DNA of 37,579 nucleotides from Myxococcales bacterium (GTDB taxonomy: Bacteria > Myxococcota > UBA727 > JABDBI01): the NCBI GenBank assembly GCA_947445025.1, contig CANFCB010000010.1, forward strand, positions 1 to 37,579, in the 5' to 3' direction. Of the stretch, positions 24,601 through 34,800 are shown one piece after another; position 1 is the stretch's first letter, and every line of letters begins with the position of its first letter. The notes beneath the pieces were generated by a model, which worked only from the letters and a program-made list of their open reading frames with translations, was not told the DNA's origin and ran no database searches. The translations under genes and the position numbers were made by a program.

Positions 24601-25531
24601 ATGTTCAAATTATGGATCATGCAAAAAGAATATGAGAAAACAACAGTGTTAGAGAAAAAATCACTTTCGGACCAATGCATTATTGGTTATCTAAGCACTC
24701 ACTACAACATTGAAGTAGTTAATTTCATATTTCTTCCTCTGGGAGCGGATATGAATTCATCTGTCTACAAGGCAGGAGGGAAAAATGGGTTCTCCTATTT
24801 CGTAAAGCTCAAACGCGACCATGAACATGATGCAAGCGCTGCTATAGTAGAAATGTTGCACGACGCTGGGATTGAGGGGATTATTGCGCCAATAAAGACG
24901 ATCCGCGGTCAATCATTCCAGCGGATTGACGATTTCACAATCATTGTTTACCCATTCCTCGATGGACAAGATGGGTTTAGTTGCAGGTTAACAGATGAGC
25001 AATGGATTAAACTCGGTGGCACACTCAGAAAAGTTCACGCTTTAACTGTACCAACTTTAATTCAGAAGGAAGTTCAGCGTGAAACCTATTCCTCTCAATG
25101 GCGAGACGCTTTACTGTCGCTCTATGAACACATTGAAGACGAGCCAGCTGCTGTGTCACTCAGATATTCACGGTGGCAATGTATTGCTAAATAGCAGTAA
25201 CGCAATTTTTATCGTGGACTGGGATAATCCCATCATGGCGCCCAAGGAACGTGACCTCATGTTTATTGGCGGCGGCGTCGCTAATGCTTGGAATCAGCCG
25301 CGTGAGGTAGAACTATTCTATAAAGGCTATGGAGAGACTGATCTTAACAGAGAAAATCTCGCTTATTATCGTCATGAACGTATTGTGGAAGATATGGCTA
25401 TCTACGGTCAAGAGCTGCTCTTAACGACAACTGCCGGCGAGGACAGGGCAATTATGTATACGCATTTTATGGACATGTTTGAACCCAATGGCGTAGTCGA
25501 TATAGCATTCAAGACTGATGAGGCCCTGTGA
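24601..25531 (+). pseudogene. Broken aminoglycoside phosphotransferase, APH(9)-like (spectinomycin kinase)
   Basis: Two frames together encode most of one APH-fold kinase. The first (24601 to about 25140) gives the N-lobe with YFVKLK and a helical segment, and the second frame gives LCHSDIHGGN (catalytic Asp), FIVDWD (metal Asp) and PKERDLMFIGGG, ending at 25531. These segments closely resemble, from memory, APH(9)-Ia, the spectinomycin kinase of Legionella pneumophila. In that protein about 50 residues separate the segments that here sit side by side, so roughly 150 bases and the frame were lost near 25140. The catalytic loop survives but no single protein can be made. The first frame starts at ATG 24601 or 24619. 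It follows abiEii by 21 bases and ends 18 bases before glyS. Confidence 0.85.
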
Positions 25532-25548
25532 AAAATCTCTTTTAAAAT

Positions 25549-27675
25549 TTAAATTCTGGTAAAATCGGCTATAGTGCGTACCATTTTTTCGATTTTAGCG
25601 AGCAGTCCAAGTCGAGCCTCGCGCAATTTCACATCGTCAACCATGACCATCACATCGTCAAAAAAGCGATCGACAAAAGGTTTTAGAGCAGCAATTTGTT
25701 CAAGCACGTCAATATGCCGTTCTATCAAGGTAGAATTGGTGTTTCTTGTTTGCAATTTTGTTTCTACTGATTGAATCTCTCGCCATAAATCACGTTCACA
25801 AACTTCTTTAAGCAAAGCTGCCTCGAACACAGATGATTCCGTTAAAAATCCGTCGCTTCGTGCTTTAGCGACGATATTGCCAGCTCGTTTTAAATTAGAA
25901 ACCAGCTGAACAAACATTTCTGTGTCTTGCTGTGACAAATAATTTAAAGCAAAAACCCGAGACTGCAAATCTGCTAAATCATCAAAGCCCACACCCATGG
26001 CAGCGTCAACCAACAAAACCGCATTGCCAGCTTTTTTTTCCGCCAACTCTTCGAGTAAAACGCCGCGTGCTCGCGCTGCTAAAAACAGCAGAACTTCTTC
26101 TTTTAAAGCATCAGCTTTAAGCACAATCGCTTTTTGCACCGACGAAATAGCGTGTGTCACAAAGTGCTCTAAAGAAAACTGGTAACCTTGGCAAAAAATA
26201 ATTTTTACCAATCCAATACCTGCACGACGCAGCGCAAAAGGATCCGCACTGCCCTTGGGAGCTTTGCCAATGCCAATAATAGAAACAATCGTATCCATGC
26301 GATCAGCCAGAGCAACAAAAGCGCCAATATCCGAGGCGGGCAAAACATCGCCAGCAAAGCGCGGCAGGTAGTGCTCCGCAATCCCTTGCGCAATTTCTGC
26401 TTTTTCACCTGACAACAAAGCGTATTGTTTGCCCATCACGCCTTGCAGTTCAGGAAATTGCCCGACCACTCCCGTCACTAAATCGGCCTTACAAAGCTGC
26501 GCGGTTCTGACAGCGGACGCTCTTAATTCCATAGCGACAGACAACTGCTCACACAAATAATCAGTCAATATTTGAATACGCTGAGTCTTATCAAAAAGCG
26601 ATCCTAATTCTCTTTGAAACAAAACACTATTCAAGCGATGCATATATTCAGCGAAGGGAATTTTGCGATCGTCGTGATAATAAAAAGCTCCATCTTCAAA
26701 GCGCGCTTTGAGAACCCGAGTATTTCCCGCCGCCAATGCCATTTCATCTTTGGGCTTGCTTCCAGCAACAACAATAAAGGCCGCCAGCATATCATCTTGC
26801 TTATTGGTAACAGCAAAATATTTCTGATGCTCACGCATCTCGCTGATTAAAATTTCTTTGGGAACTTCCAGATACTTTTCTTCAAAATGCCCCAAAATAG
26901 GCCAGGGGTATTCCACTAAATTTTTGACAATCTCAAGCAATGCCTCGTCTGCTCTTAAACAACCGCCGGCTTTACGAGCCAACGCATCTGCTTCTTTTAA
27001 GATTGCGGCTTTTCGCTTTTCTCCGTCGAGCATCACCCAGTTTTTGTCTAGAAAATCCAGGTAAGCCTGGATACCATCTATTTTTACAAATTCTGGTGCT
27101 AAAAAACGATGACCGCAGGTTTCGTCGCTGGACTTTACCAAGCCAAAAGAAATGGGCAGCACATGCCCACCCAGCAAGCACAAAATCCAACGCACTGGCC
27201 GAATAAAGCTCACCTTAGTATCATCCCAACGCATGGTTTTGGCAAAAGGAATACTGTGCAACAGCTTCGTTAAAATATCGGGCAGAATAACGCTTACAGC
27301 CAAACCTTTTTCATGAATTTGAGCCGCGATCACCAATCCCTTAGGCGTTGATTTTTGAAAGGCATCTTGACTGGACAAACCTTTAGACTGAATGAATCCC
27401 AAACCAGCTTTGGTTAACTGGCCTTGGGCATCAAAAGCCACTTCCACTTTAGGACCAGTGACGAACATGGATAAATCTGTTTGCGTGAGCGCCACGTCGT
27501 GAATCATCAGCACCAAGCGCCTAGGTGTTCCTAGTACTTTTACCTCGCCATGCAAAATTCTAGCCGCTGCCAATTTTTGTTCGGCTTCATTTTTGATCCA
27601 CGCTAGCGCGGCATCAATAGCGCCACTGGGAATTTCTTCGCAACCAATTTCCAATAGTAAATCAGGCATGCACAT
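25549..27675 (-). CDS. glyS: Glycyl-tRNA synthetase beta subunit
   Basis: The 708-residue beta subunit partners GlyQ in the alpha2-beta2 enzyme that charges tRNA-Gly. It opens with [15 protein letters not shown], the usual N-terminus, and has the REHQKYFAV segment, FDKTQR and RADPFALRR-type segment (here [15 protein letters not shown]), then a C-terminal helical anticodon-binding region with DDVMVM. Start is either 27675 or the ATG at 27669; the latter opens on MPDLLLEIG and better fits the family. The 5' end overlaps the glyQ stop by a few bases, so translation is coupled. Confidence 0.98.
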   Translation of the reverse strand: MCMPDLLLEIGCEEIPSGAIDAALAWIKNEAEQKLAAARILHGEVKVLGTPRRLVLMIHDVALTQTDLSMFVTGPKVEVAFDAQGQLTKAGLGFIQSKGLSSQDAFQKSTPKGLVIAAQIHEKGLAVSVILPDILTKLLHSIPFAKTMRWDDTKVSFIRPVRWILCLLGGHVLPISFGLVKSSDETCGHRFLAPEFVKIDGIQAYLDFLDKNWVMLDGEKRKAAILKEADALARKAGGCLRADEALLEIVKNLVEYPWPILGHFEEKYLEVPKEILISEMREHQKYFAVTNKQDDMLAAFIVVAGSKPKDEMALAAGNTRVLKARFEDGAFYYHDDRKIPFAEYMHRLNSVLFQRELGSLFDKTQRIQILTDYLCEQLSVAMELRASAVRTAQLCKADLVTGVVGQFPELQGVMGKQYALLSGEKAEIAQGIAEHYLPRFAGDVLPASDIGAFVALADRMDTIVSIIGIGKAPKGSADPFALRRAGIGLVKIIFCQGYQFSLEHFVTHAISSVQKAIVLKADALKEEVLLFLAARARGVLLEELAEKKAGNAVLLVDAAMGVGFDDLADLQSRVFALNYLSQQDTEMFVQLVSNLKRAGNIVAKARSDGFLTESSVFEAALLKEVCERDLWREIQSVETKLQTRNTNSTLIERHIDVLEQIAALKPFVDRFFDDVMVMVDDVKLREARLGLLAKIEKMVRTIADFTRI

Positions 27676-28549
27676 TTCCTTTCAACCTGGACGCTAAATA
27701 CGTTTCGGCACAGTTTTTGGTTAAAGTGCGAATGCGTCCAATATAGGCTACCCGCTCAGTTACGCTGATCGCGCCTCTAGCATCGAGGACGTTAAATAAA
27801 TGGCTGCATTTTAAAGCATAATCGTAAGCGGGCAAAACCAACTCTTCTTTGAGTAAAGTAAGAGCTTGCTGATAGTAATCATCAAAATGCCTTAAATACA
27901 TTGCCACATCGGCATGGGTAAAATTATGGTGGGACCATTGCAATTCGTCTTGTTTATGTACGTCGCCATAGCTTACTTTCTGGCCGGACGGTAAAACTGC
28001 CCACACCAAATCATAGACATTGTCGACGTCCTGAATACACATGGCCAGTCTCTCTAAGCCGTAGGTTAATTCTACGCAAGTGCGCTCGAGTTCTAAACCA
28101 CCGCATTGCTGAAAATAAGTAAACTGGGTGACCTCCATACCTTGCGCCCAAACTTCCCAACCAAGTCCCCAAGCACCTAAGCCAGGATGCTCCCAATCGT
28201 CTTCGACAAAGCGAATATCAAACAAAGCCGGGTCCATGCCTAAAGCCCGTAATGACTCTAAATATAAGTCTTGCACATTGCCAGGAGCTGGTTTCAGCAC
28301 CACTTGAAACTGATAATAATGTTGCAAGCGATTGGGGTTTTCGCCATAGCGGCCATCGGTCGGTCGCCGGCAAGGCTCGACGTAAGCAGCCCTCCATGGC
28401 TCTGGCCCCAGCACTCGTAAAAACGTGTGTTTGTTCAGTGTACCTGCGCCCACTTCCACGTCTGTCGGTTGCAAAATTAAACAGCCCTGCTGGGCCCAAA
28501 AATCTTGCAGCCGCAAAATCACCTCTTGAAAGGTCTTGGCTTTAGACAT
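27662..28549 (-). CDS. glyQ: Glycyl-tRNA synthetase alpha subunit
   Basis: The 295-residue alpha subunit carries the class II catalytic site of the two-subunit glycyl-tRNA synthetase. [51 protein letters not shown] and [12 protein letters not shown] are all family signatures. The ATG at 28549 is preferred over an upstream in-frame start at 28585 because it gives the canonical N-terminus and follows an AAGGATG ribosome-binding site. It is transcribed divergently from the cyclophilin lipoprotein gene. The small overlap with glyS indicates an operon. Confidence 0.98.
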   Translation of the reverse strand: MSKAKTFQEVILRLQDFWAQQGCLILQPTDVEVGAGTLNKHTFLRVLGPEPWRAAYVEPCRRPTDGRYGENPNRLQHYYQFQVVLKPAPGNVQDLYLESLRALGMDPALFDIRFVEDDWEHPGLGAWGLGWEVWAQGMEVTQFTYFQQCGGLELERTCVELTYGLERLAMCIQDVDNVYDLVWAVLPSGQKVSYGDVHKQDELQWSHHNFTHADVAMYLRHFDDYYQQALTLLKEELVLPAYDYALKCSHLFNVLDARGAISVTERVAYIGRIRTLTKNCAETYLASRLKGNVHA

Positions 28550-28698
28550 GAAACATCCTTTTGCTAATGGCCGAAAGTTTAGCATGAGTGTCCAGTTACT
28601 AAAAGAGTAATCAGGTTTTAAAAGAGAGATTGCTTTTGTTATTGAGAAATAGTTCGCTTCAAGCTAAGAGGCAAGTTGGCCAAAAAGTAGAGGTATTT

Positions 28699-29424
28699 AT
28701 GAAAAAACTGAACCAAAGCGTCCTGTTATTTTTAATCTTGCTACCTCTTTTTCTAGCCTGCAACCGTCAAAATAAAAATACCGATGACAATCCCTTACGT
28801 TACCAGGGAAAAGTTGACGTCTTGCGCTCCAGCAACAAAGAAAAAAAAGCTAACCCCGTCCCTAAAGGAATTGAAATGACTACAAAAAATGAATTTGGCC
28901 TGGAAAAAGGTCAAAAATTATATGCCACTATTAAAACCAATATGGGAGATCTCCTCGTTGAACTCTACTCAGAAAAAGCCCCAAAGACTGTAGCCAACTT
29001 TGTTGGATTAAGCGAAGGCACCAAAGAGTGGACAGATGCAAAAACCCAGGAAAAAGTAAAGCGTTCTCTTTATCAGGGAACCATTTTTCATCGCGTGATT
29101 CCAAATTTCATGATTCAAGGTGGCGATCCTATCGGCAATGGCACCGGTGGTCCAGGCTACAAATTTGCCGATGAGTTTGATCCCTCTTTAAGACACAACG
29201 CCGCAGGTATTTTATCAATGGCCAATTCAGGACCAGGCAGCAATGGTTCGCAGTTTTTTATTACCGATGGACCTACGCCACATCTAGATAATCGGCACAG
29301 CGTTTTTGGAAAAGTTATTGAAAACATCGAGTTCGTCAACAAAATTGCCAACGTGCCACGTGACCGAAGCGATAGACCATTGGAAAACGTCACCATTAAC
29401 GAAATTGTGATTAGCCGTCGATAA
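28699..29424 (+). CDS. Cyclophilin-type peptidyl-prolyl isomerase, predicted lipoprotein
   Basis: The ATG at 28699 gives a lipoprotein signal: MKKLNQS, a Leu-rich core and the lipobox LFLAC with Cys22. The next residue is Asn, not Asp, so outer-membrane sorting is likely. After a flexible, charged linker the cyclophilin domain begins near residue 70 (KLYATIKTNMGDLLVELY). The catalytic FHRVI, MIQGGDP, SMANSGPGSNGSQFFI and HSVFGKV segments are present. The Trp that binds cyclosporin in CypA is His here (TPHLDNRH), which is common in bacterial forms. It probably helps fold envelope proteins. An in-frame start at 28630 is rejected as it hides the signal. Confidence 0.93.
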   Translation: MKKLNQSVLLFLILLPLFLACNRQNKNTDDNPLRYQGKVDVLRSSNKEKKANPVPKGIEMTTKNEFGLEKGQKLYATIKTNMGDLLVELYSEKAPKTVANFVGLSEGTKEWTDAKTQEKVKRSLYQGTIFHRVIPNFMIQGGDPIGNGTGGPGYKFADEFDPSLRHNAAGILSMANSGPGSNGSQFFITDGPTPHLDNRHSVFGKVIENIEFVNKIANVPRDRSDRPLENVTINEIVISRR

Positions 29425-29440
29425 CCCCAAAGGAGCACTC

Positions 29441-31357
29441 GTGCATACCGTGGCATTTTTTCTATGTTGCTTAATTATGACGCTTGCTCCTGCAGCCAAT
29501 GGATCGACAAGTTTAAAATTATTTTTTTCCAATATAGAACGAGCGACCTTACTAAATTCAACTGAGCCTTATGTTGTCACTGGATATGTCAGCAATAGCA
29601 GCAATATAACGCAGCTCACCATTAATAATGAAGCCGTCTCCCTCGATGAAGCCGGAAATTTTTCCTACACATTATTGCCTCGGCAAGGAGAAAATCTGAT
29701 CGCAGCTACCGCTAAAAATGAAAAAGGCGATACAGTTTTTTCCACACGCAGCCTTTATCAATCAAATGCCTGGCTGGGATTTGATGAATCCTTAAACAAA
29801 ACCCATTCACTTAAAACAGCGATTACTACCAACATCGATCACTCTATCTTCGAGGAGATTATCTCCACTCTTAAGGAACGATTTAGTTTAAAACGTGCCA
29901 TTCAATCCGTTTTTGCTGACGTTAACATGAGCTCCTTTGCGGACCAGCCCATCTTTTCCGCAAACGGATATTTTGCGCAAGGCTCCTCGCAATACCAAGT
30001 TGATGTCTTCTTGCGTTCTCTAAATATTTTGAATCCAGACGCCGACGCGCAGCTTATCAACAACGGTGTTCACATTAATGGCACCCTGTCGAATCAGGGA
30101 GGCCTTCCTGGTTTCACAGTTGTTCTATATGTTAAAGCAGTTCTGCTGCTCTTCAACAAACTTTCTTGCCCCGTGGGCAATTTTTATGTCACTTATTCTG
30201 CCGACAGCATAGAATTTGCGACGGATATCAGCATCAGTAAAACCTCTGATTTGCCACTGAACGCAACCATGCAGAACTTTGTTCTGACAGAAGATTCGGG
30301 TAGGTTTACTACCAAAATCCTGCCTTTCGAAATCAATTCGTTTTTCCAGCCCTGGCAATGGTTGTTTCCTGTAGCATTTGATGACTGGTTTACCTGGATC
30401 ATCACTGAAGCCGTGCAAGCCAACAGTGGAAAAATTTTATCACTTTGCAATGATGTATTACGTAATAAGACACTGCGTGCGTCCAGTTCGGCATTCGCAC
30501 AAATTTCACCTTTTTGCAGTTTCGACATTTCTTTATCGACAGACAGCTTCGACTGGGCCTCCTATCATCCCGAAATTAACATGCATGCCGAACTTGACAC
30601 CCTCGCCATTAATGCAAATAACATAAACGCAACCTTTAACGCCTCCATGCAAAGTAATCAAAACCAAAATCACATTGCAAAACAAGTATACTTAAGGGAT
30701 GATTGCGGCCAAAATATCTACCCCTCGAATATCCCTTCTGATAATTTTAGATCTCCTATCCAAAGCGCGTTCAAGATAGATTTCATTAATCAGATTTTCC
30801 ATGCACTTTGGTGGGGCGGACTTTTTGACATAACGCAACATATAGACACCACCGAAATTCCTGACCATGCAGGCACGCATATTAAAAATGTTACCGTCAC
30901 AGCTCACCCCTTGCTTCCTCCCATCATCAATGACTGCAACCAAACAGATTTTCATATGCAAGCAGGCGACATTGAAGTTTTCATATCTTTTCAATTTTTG
31001 GGAGAAAATGTTACTATCCATGCCTTCACTTCAGCAATAGCAACTGCTCTTTTTCAAGGAGATGGGGACAATATCAGGATGCTTATCAATGCTCCGATTT
31101 TCAAATCTTTTGACATTATCGAAGCAAAAGGGCTCTCGCTCATCAATCTAAATCTACTCAATAATCTATTTGATGATTACCTGTTGCCGCTTTTTGAAAA
31201 GAAGTATGCATCTAATGAATTATTTAGTTTACCCATCCCGCCCATTCCTTTGCATCAAATTTTTAGATGGTTAACCAAAGACGATGATATCTCTTTTCAC
31301 GATCTGACAGTTAATTACCAACCGGGGCAACTGCAGCTAGGTGCTTATGCCCATTAA
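29441..31357 (+). CDS. Large secreted protein of unknown function with N-terminal Ig-like domain
   Basis: The GTG at 29441 follows AAAGGAG and opens a signal peptide (MHTVAFFLCCLIMTLAPAANG). Residues about 35-105 resemble a glucodextranase-type Ig-like domain with VVTGYVSNSSNITQLTINN. The remaining 500 residues are not recognised: long alternating hydrophobic stretches without membrane helices, five or more cysteines and a C-terminal LPLFEKKY, LPIPPIPL segment. The pattern of extended amphipathic strands with a Pro-rich helix end brings BPI/TULIP lipid-binding proteins to mind, but I cannot show it. The next gene overlaps its 3' end by about 11 bases. The lipid-type fusion enzyme lies 0.5 kb downstream, so a lipid-handling role is possible. 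Confidence 0.7.
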   Translation: MHTVAFFLCCLIMTLAPAANGSTSLKLFFSNIERATLLNSTEPYVVTGYVSNSSNITQLTINNEAVSLDEAGNFSYTLLPRQGENLIAATAKNEKGDTVFSTRSLYQSNAWLGFDESLNKTHSLKTAITTNIDHSIFEEIISTLKERFSLKRAIQSVFADVNMSSFADQPIFSANGYFAQGSSQYQVDVFLRSLNILNPDADAQLINNGVHINGTLSNQGGLPGFTVVLYVKAVLLLFNKLSCPVGNFYVTYSADSIEFATDISISKTSDLPLNATMQNFVLTEDSGRFTTKILPFEINSFFQPWQWLFPVAFDDWFTWIITEAVQANSGKILSLCNDVLRNKTLRASSSAFAQISPFCSFDISLSTDSFDWASYHPEINMHAELDTLAINANNINATFNASMQSNQNQNHIAKQVYLRDDCGQNIYPSNIPSDNFRSPIQSAFKIDFINQIFHALWWGGLFDITQHIDTTEIPDHAGTHIKNVTVTAHPLLPPIINDCNQTDFHMQAGDIEVFISFQFLGENVTIHAFTSAIATALFQGDGDNIRMLINAPIFKSFDIIEAKGLSLINLNLLNNLFDDYLLPLFEKKYASNELFSLPIPPIPLHQIFRWLTKDDDISFHDLTVNYQPGQLQLGAYAH

Positions 31358-31775
31358 AAAATTGGCCCACTCATTTATCTTAATTCTCACCTATTATTTG
31401 ATATTGATTATTTGCTTTTTTGCCGTCACCTCGGCAATTGGAGTTTTTTACAACGGCAGCTTTCCACTTTTAAGCAATCTTTTAAGCCTAAATGCCCTGA
31501 TCCTTCCCTTTATGATTGCAGCCATCGCCATGGGATTTACTTACGCCAGCATCATTAAGAATACAATGAAAATGGCAACTGCTCTGCGGCTAGCATTACT
31601 GTCAATGCTTGTTCCATGCGTCCTGGTTGTTATTGTTTTTTTATCTGACATAGCTATTTCTGCTCTCTTACTCGTTGCTGCGACCAGTCTTTTGGTGTTT
31701 TTTTCACAGCTCCTAGTTGCACCTTTCATATGCTGGCTGTGCTTTAAAATAGGGATATACAAGCGTTTAGATTAA
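31347..31775 (+). CDS. Small four-helix inner-membrane protein of unknown function
   Basis: The 142-residue product has four hydrophobic helices (about residues 8-31, 41-63, 80-101 and 105-130) separated by short basic loops. It resembles no family I can name. The ATG at 31347 overlaps the upstream gene by 11 bases; a GTG at 31341 is the alternative. The overlap implies translational coupling with the large secreted protein, so the two probably work together at the envelope. Confidence 0.6.
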   Translation: MPIKKLAHSFILILTYYLILIICFFAVTSAIGVFYNGSFPLLSNLLSLNALILPFMIAAIAMGFTYASIIKNTMKMATALRLALLSMLVPCVLVVIVFLSDIAISALLLVAATSLLVFFSQLLVAPFICWLCFKIGIYKRLD

Positions 31776-31791
31776 ATTCCTTTTGCGGAAG

Positions 31792-31821
31792 TTGATCTTT
31801 AATTCAGAAATAAAATATCAT
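31792..31821 (+). promoter_or_regulatory. Candidate promoter for the acyl-AMP ligase fusion gene
   Basis: TTGATC at 31792-31797 and TATCAT at 31816-31821 are separated by 18 bases and precede the ATG at 31853 by about 30 bases. The -10 matches consensus in five positions. The preceding gene ends only 78 bases upstream, so readthrough is also possible. Confidence 0.4.
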
Positions 31822-31852
31822 CACTGCAGTTCTTTAGAAAAAAGGTGATGTT

Positions 31853-34800
31853 ATGAGTATTGCTGTACCCGCGACCCTGGTTGAGCTGGCTGAACTTCGA
31901 GCAGAAACCTTTCTTCACACAGCCGCTTACACTTTCATCTCGAGAATTGCTGAAAAATCTTGTGTTACTTTTTCTCAATTAGACACACGTGCTCGGGCTA
32001 TTGCCGCCACTTTGCTTGACATCAAAGCAAAAAATCAACGAGCACTGCTTTTATATGTTCCTGGCTTAGATTATATCGAAGCTTTTTTTGGATGTTTGTA
32101 TGCCGGCGTGGTGGCCGTTCCCGCTTACCCGCCCGATCCTACGCGGCTTTCTAGAACACTGCCCAGATTACAAAATATTATCGACGACAGCCAAGCCTAT
32201 GTTATTATGAGCACTTCGAGCATCGAAAGTTTGGCCAAAGATATGTTTATACAAGGTGACAAGCAAGCCATAAAATGGTTGTCGACTGATTTAATTCCAG
32301 ATTCCCGTTCCTCCTCATGGAAAACCCCAAAAATCCACCCGAAAACAATTGCCTTTTTGCAATACACATCAGGCTCAACATCTAATCCTAAAGGCGTCAT
32401 ACTCACCCATCAAAACCTCTTTGCTAATTTGGAGCTGATTGAAAAAGAAGTTCTCCAAGGAGCAAACCATATAGGAGTATCCTGGTTACCGCCTTATCAT
32501 GACATGGGATTAATCGGCGGTATTTTACATCCCATGTTCGCCAATTTTCCCGTGGTACTCATGTCACCTTTAGACTTTCTGTCGCAACCATTGCTTTGGT
32601 TGAAAGCTATTTCTGAATATAAAGCGACCTTCAGCGGCGCTCCAAATTTTGCTTATGAACTTTGCGTGAAACGCATTACGCCTGCACAACGAGATATTCT
32701 AGATCTCTCGAGTTGGTCGGTTGCGGCCAACGGCGCTGAACCCATTCGCCAAGAAACCATGGAAAATTTTTCCGCGTACTTTGCCGCTTCTGGTTTTAAA
32801 AAAGCAGCGCTTTTCCCTTGCTACGGACTTGCCGAAACCACTCTCTATGTTTGCGGCGGCAATGAACCTGGTTTATGGTCAACCATTGCCGTCGACGCTA
32901 AATCTCTGGAAAATGGTGTAGTTAATTCAGTCAATGGCGGGCCATCACGCACATTAGTAGGATGCGGTCGACCTAGATATGATCAAGAAATCCGCATCGT
33001 CGATAAAGACAAAAAAATTTCCTTACGAGACTGTTGCGTCGGAGAAATTTGGCTAAAGCACCCCAGTGTTGCGCAAGGATATTTCAGGCAAATCGAAAAA
33101 AGCAAGGAAACCTTTGCCGCATTTTTAAGCGATGGCAGTGGTCCTTTTTTGCGTACTGGCGATTTAGGTTTTTTAAAAAATGGCGAGCTCTTTATTACCG
33201 GACGTCAAAAAGATTTGATTATTATTCGCGGCAGAAACCATTACCCACAAGATATTGAAAAAACTGTGGAAGAAGCGCATAGCAATATTCGCTTTGGATG
33301 CGTGGCGGCTTTTTCTACTGAACAAGACGACCATGAGAACCTCGTTATTGTGGCGGAATGCAAAAATCCACAACATGCAGAGGAAACCATTGCAGCAATA
33401 GCGAAGGCTATTGTCACTGAACATGGCCTTAACACCAACAACATTTTTTTAATCGAAGCAAAATCTATCCCTAAAACGTCCAGCGGTAAAATTCAGCGAC
33501 ATGCCTGCAAAGAAATGTTTAAAAATGGCACGCTAGATATCGTCAGTAAAAAGTCCCCCTTAGAAAAAGGGGGTGCTAATTCACAAATAGAAGCCTGCGT
33601 TGTGCAAGTTTTAGGGCTAGCACCAAACACTTTAATTAATCCAGACGAACCTTTAGTTTCCTTTGGGCTCGATTCTTTGATGAGACAAGAACTCATCGGT
33701 GCCTTGGAAAATTTGATTCAGCACCCTTTAACAGACCTGGCCATCGACGAAAAAACCACAGTCAACTCCCTGGTAAAATATTTAAAATCTAATCCTGCTT
33801 CTGCTAACATATCATTGACGTCAGTGTCCCCAAAAACAACCACCCCAAGCAATATTCCTACAGAATACGCACGCTTCGATCAACTCCCGGGCTACTTGGC
33901 CTTAAAAGCGCAATTTGAAAATTTAGAAATGATGGGTATCAAAAATCCCTACTTCACCGAACACGAAGGTTTGGTGCGCGACACCACAACCGTGCACGGT
34001 CACAGCCTTATTAACTTTTCCAACTACAATTATATTGGTATGGCTGGACACCCTGAAGTCTCTGCAGCGGCAAAAGACGCCATTGATACCTACGGTACCA
34101 GCGTCTCAGCCAGCCGTTTAGTTTCTGGGGAAAGGCCATTGCACGTCGCCTTAGAGAAAAAAATTGCACAATGGATCGGTGTGGAAGATGCTATCGTTTA
34201 TGTCAGTGGCCATGGCACCAATGTGAGCACCATTGGCCACCTCTTCGAGCAAGGTGACTTAATTGTGCATGACTCTTTGAGCCACAATAGTATTTTGTTG
34301 GGATGTCAATTATCCAAAGCGAAATCAATGCCCTTTCCGCACAATGATTGGCAAAGTCTCGATCGTATTTTAGCCCAACATCGACATCAATATAAACGCG
34401 TGCTCATCGTCATTGAAGGTATTTACAGCATGGATGGCGATATCCCCGACCTGGCAAAATATATTGAAATCAAGCAACGTCACCAGGCTTTCTTAATGGT
34501 CGACGAAGCGCATTCCATTGGCGTACTTGGAAAAACCGGTAGAGGACTCGCCGAACACGCGCACGTTTCACCCAAAGACGTTGATTTGTGGATGGGCACC
34601 TTGAGCAAATCTTTTGCCAGCTGCGGAGGCTATATCGCTGGCTGTAAAGCTGTGGTGGAATATCTGCGTTATAGTTCACCAGGCTTTGTGTATAGCGTTG
34701 GGTTATCGCCACCCAATGCCGCAGCCTCATTAAAATCGCTGGAGATCTTAGAAAAAGAACCAGAGCGCGTGCAAAAACTGAAAAATAATTCCAAACTTTT

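Noticed and set aside
25079-25531. Separate 150-residue kinase gene
   Set aside because: Its sequence continues the APH-like domain begun in another frame just upstream, so it is the second half of one broken gene and not an independent protein.
23113-25548. Attachment-site duplication of the tRNA-Gly 3' end
   Set aside because: I looked for GGGTTCGACTCCCGT or the end CCCGCTCCA before glyS and found no second copy.
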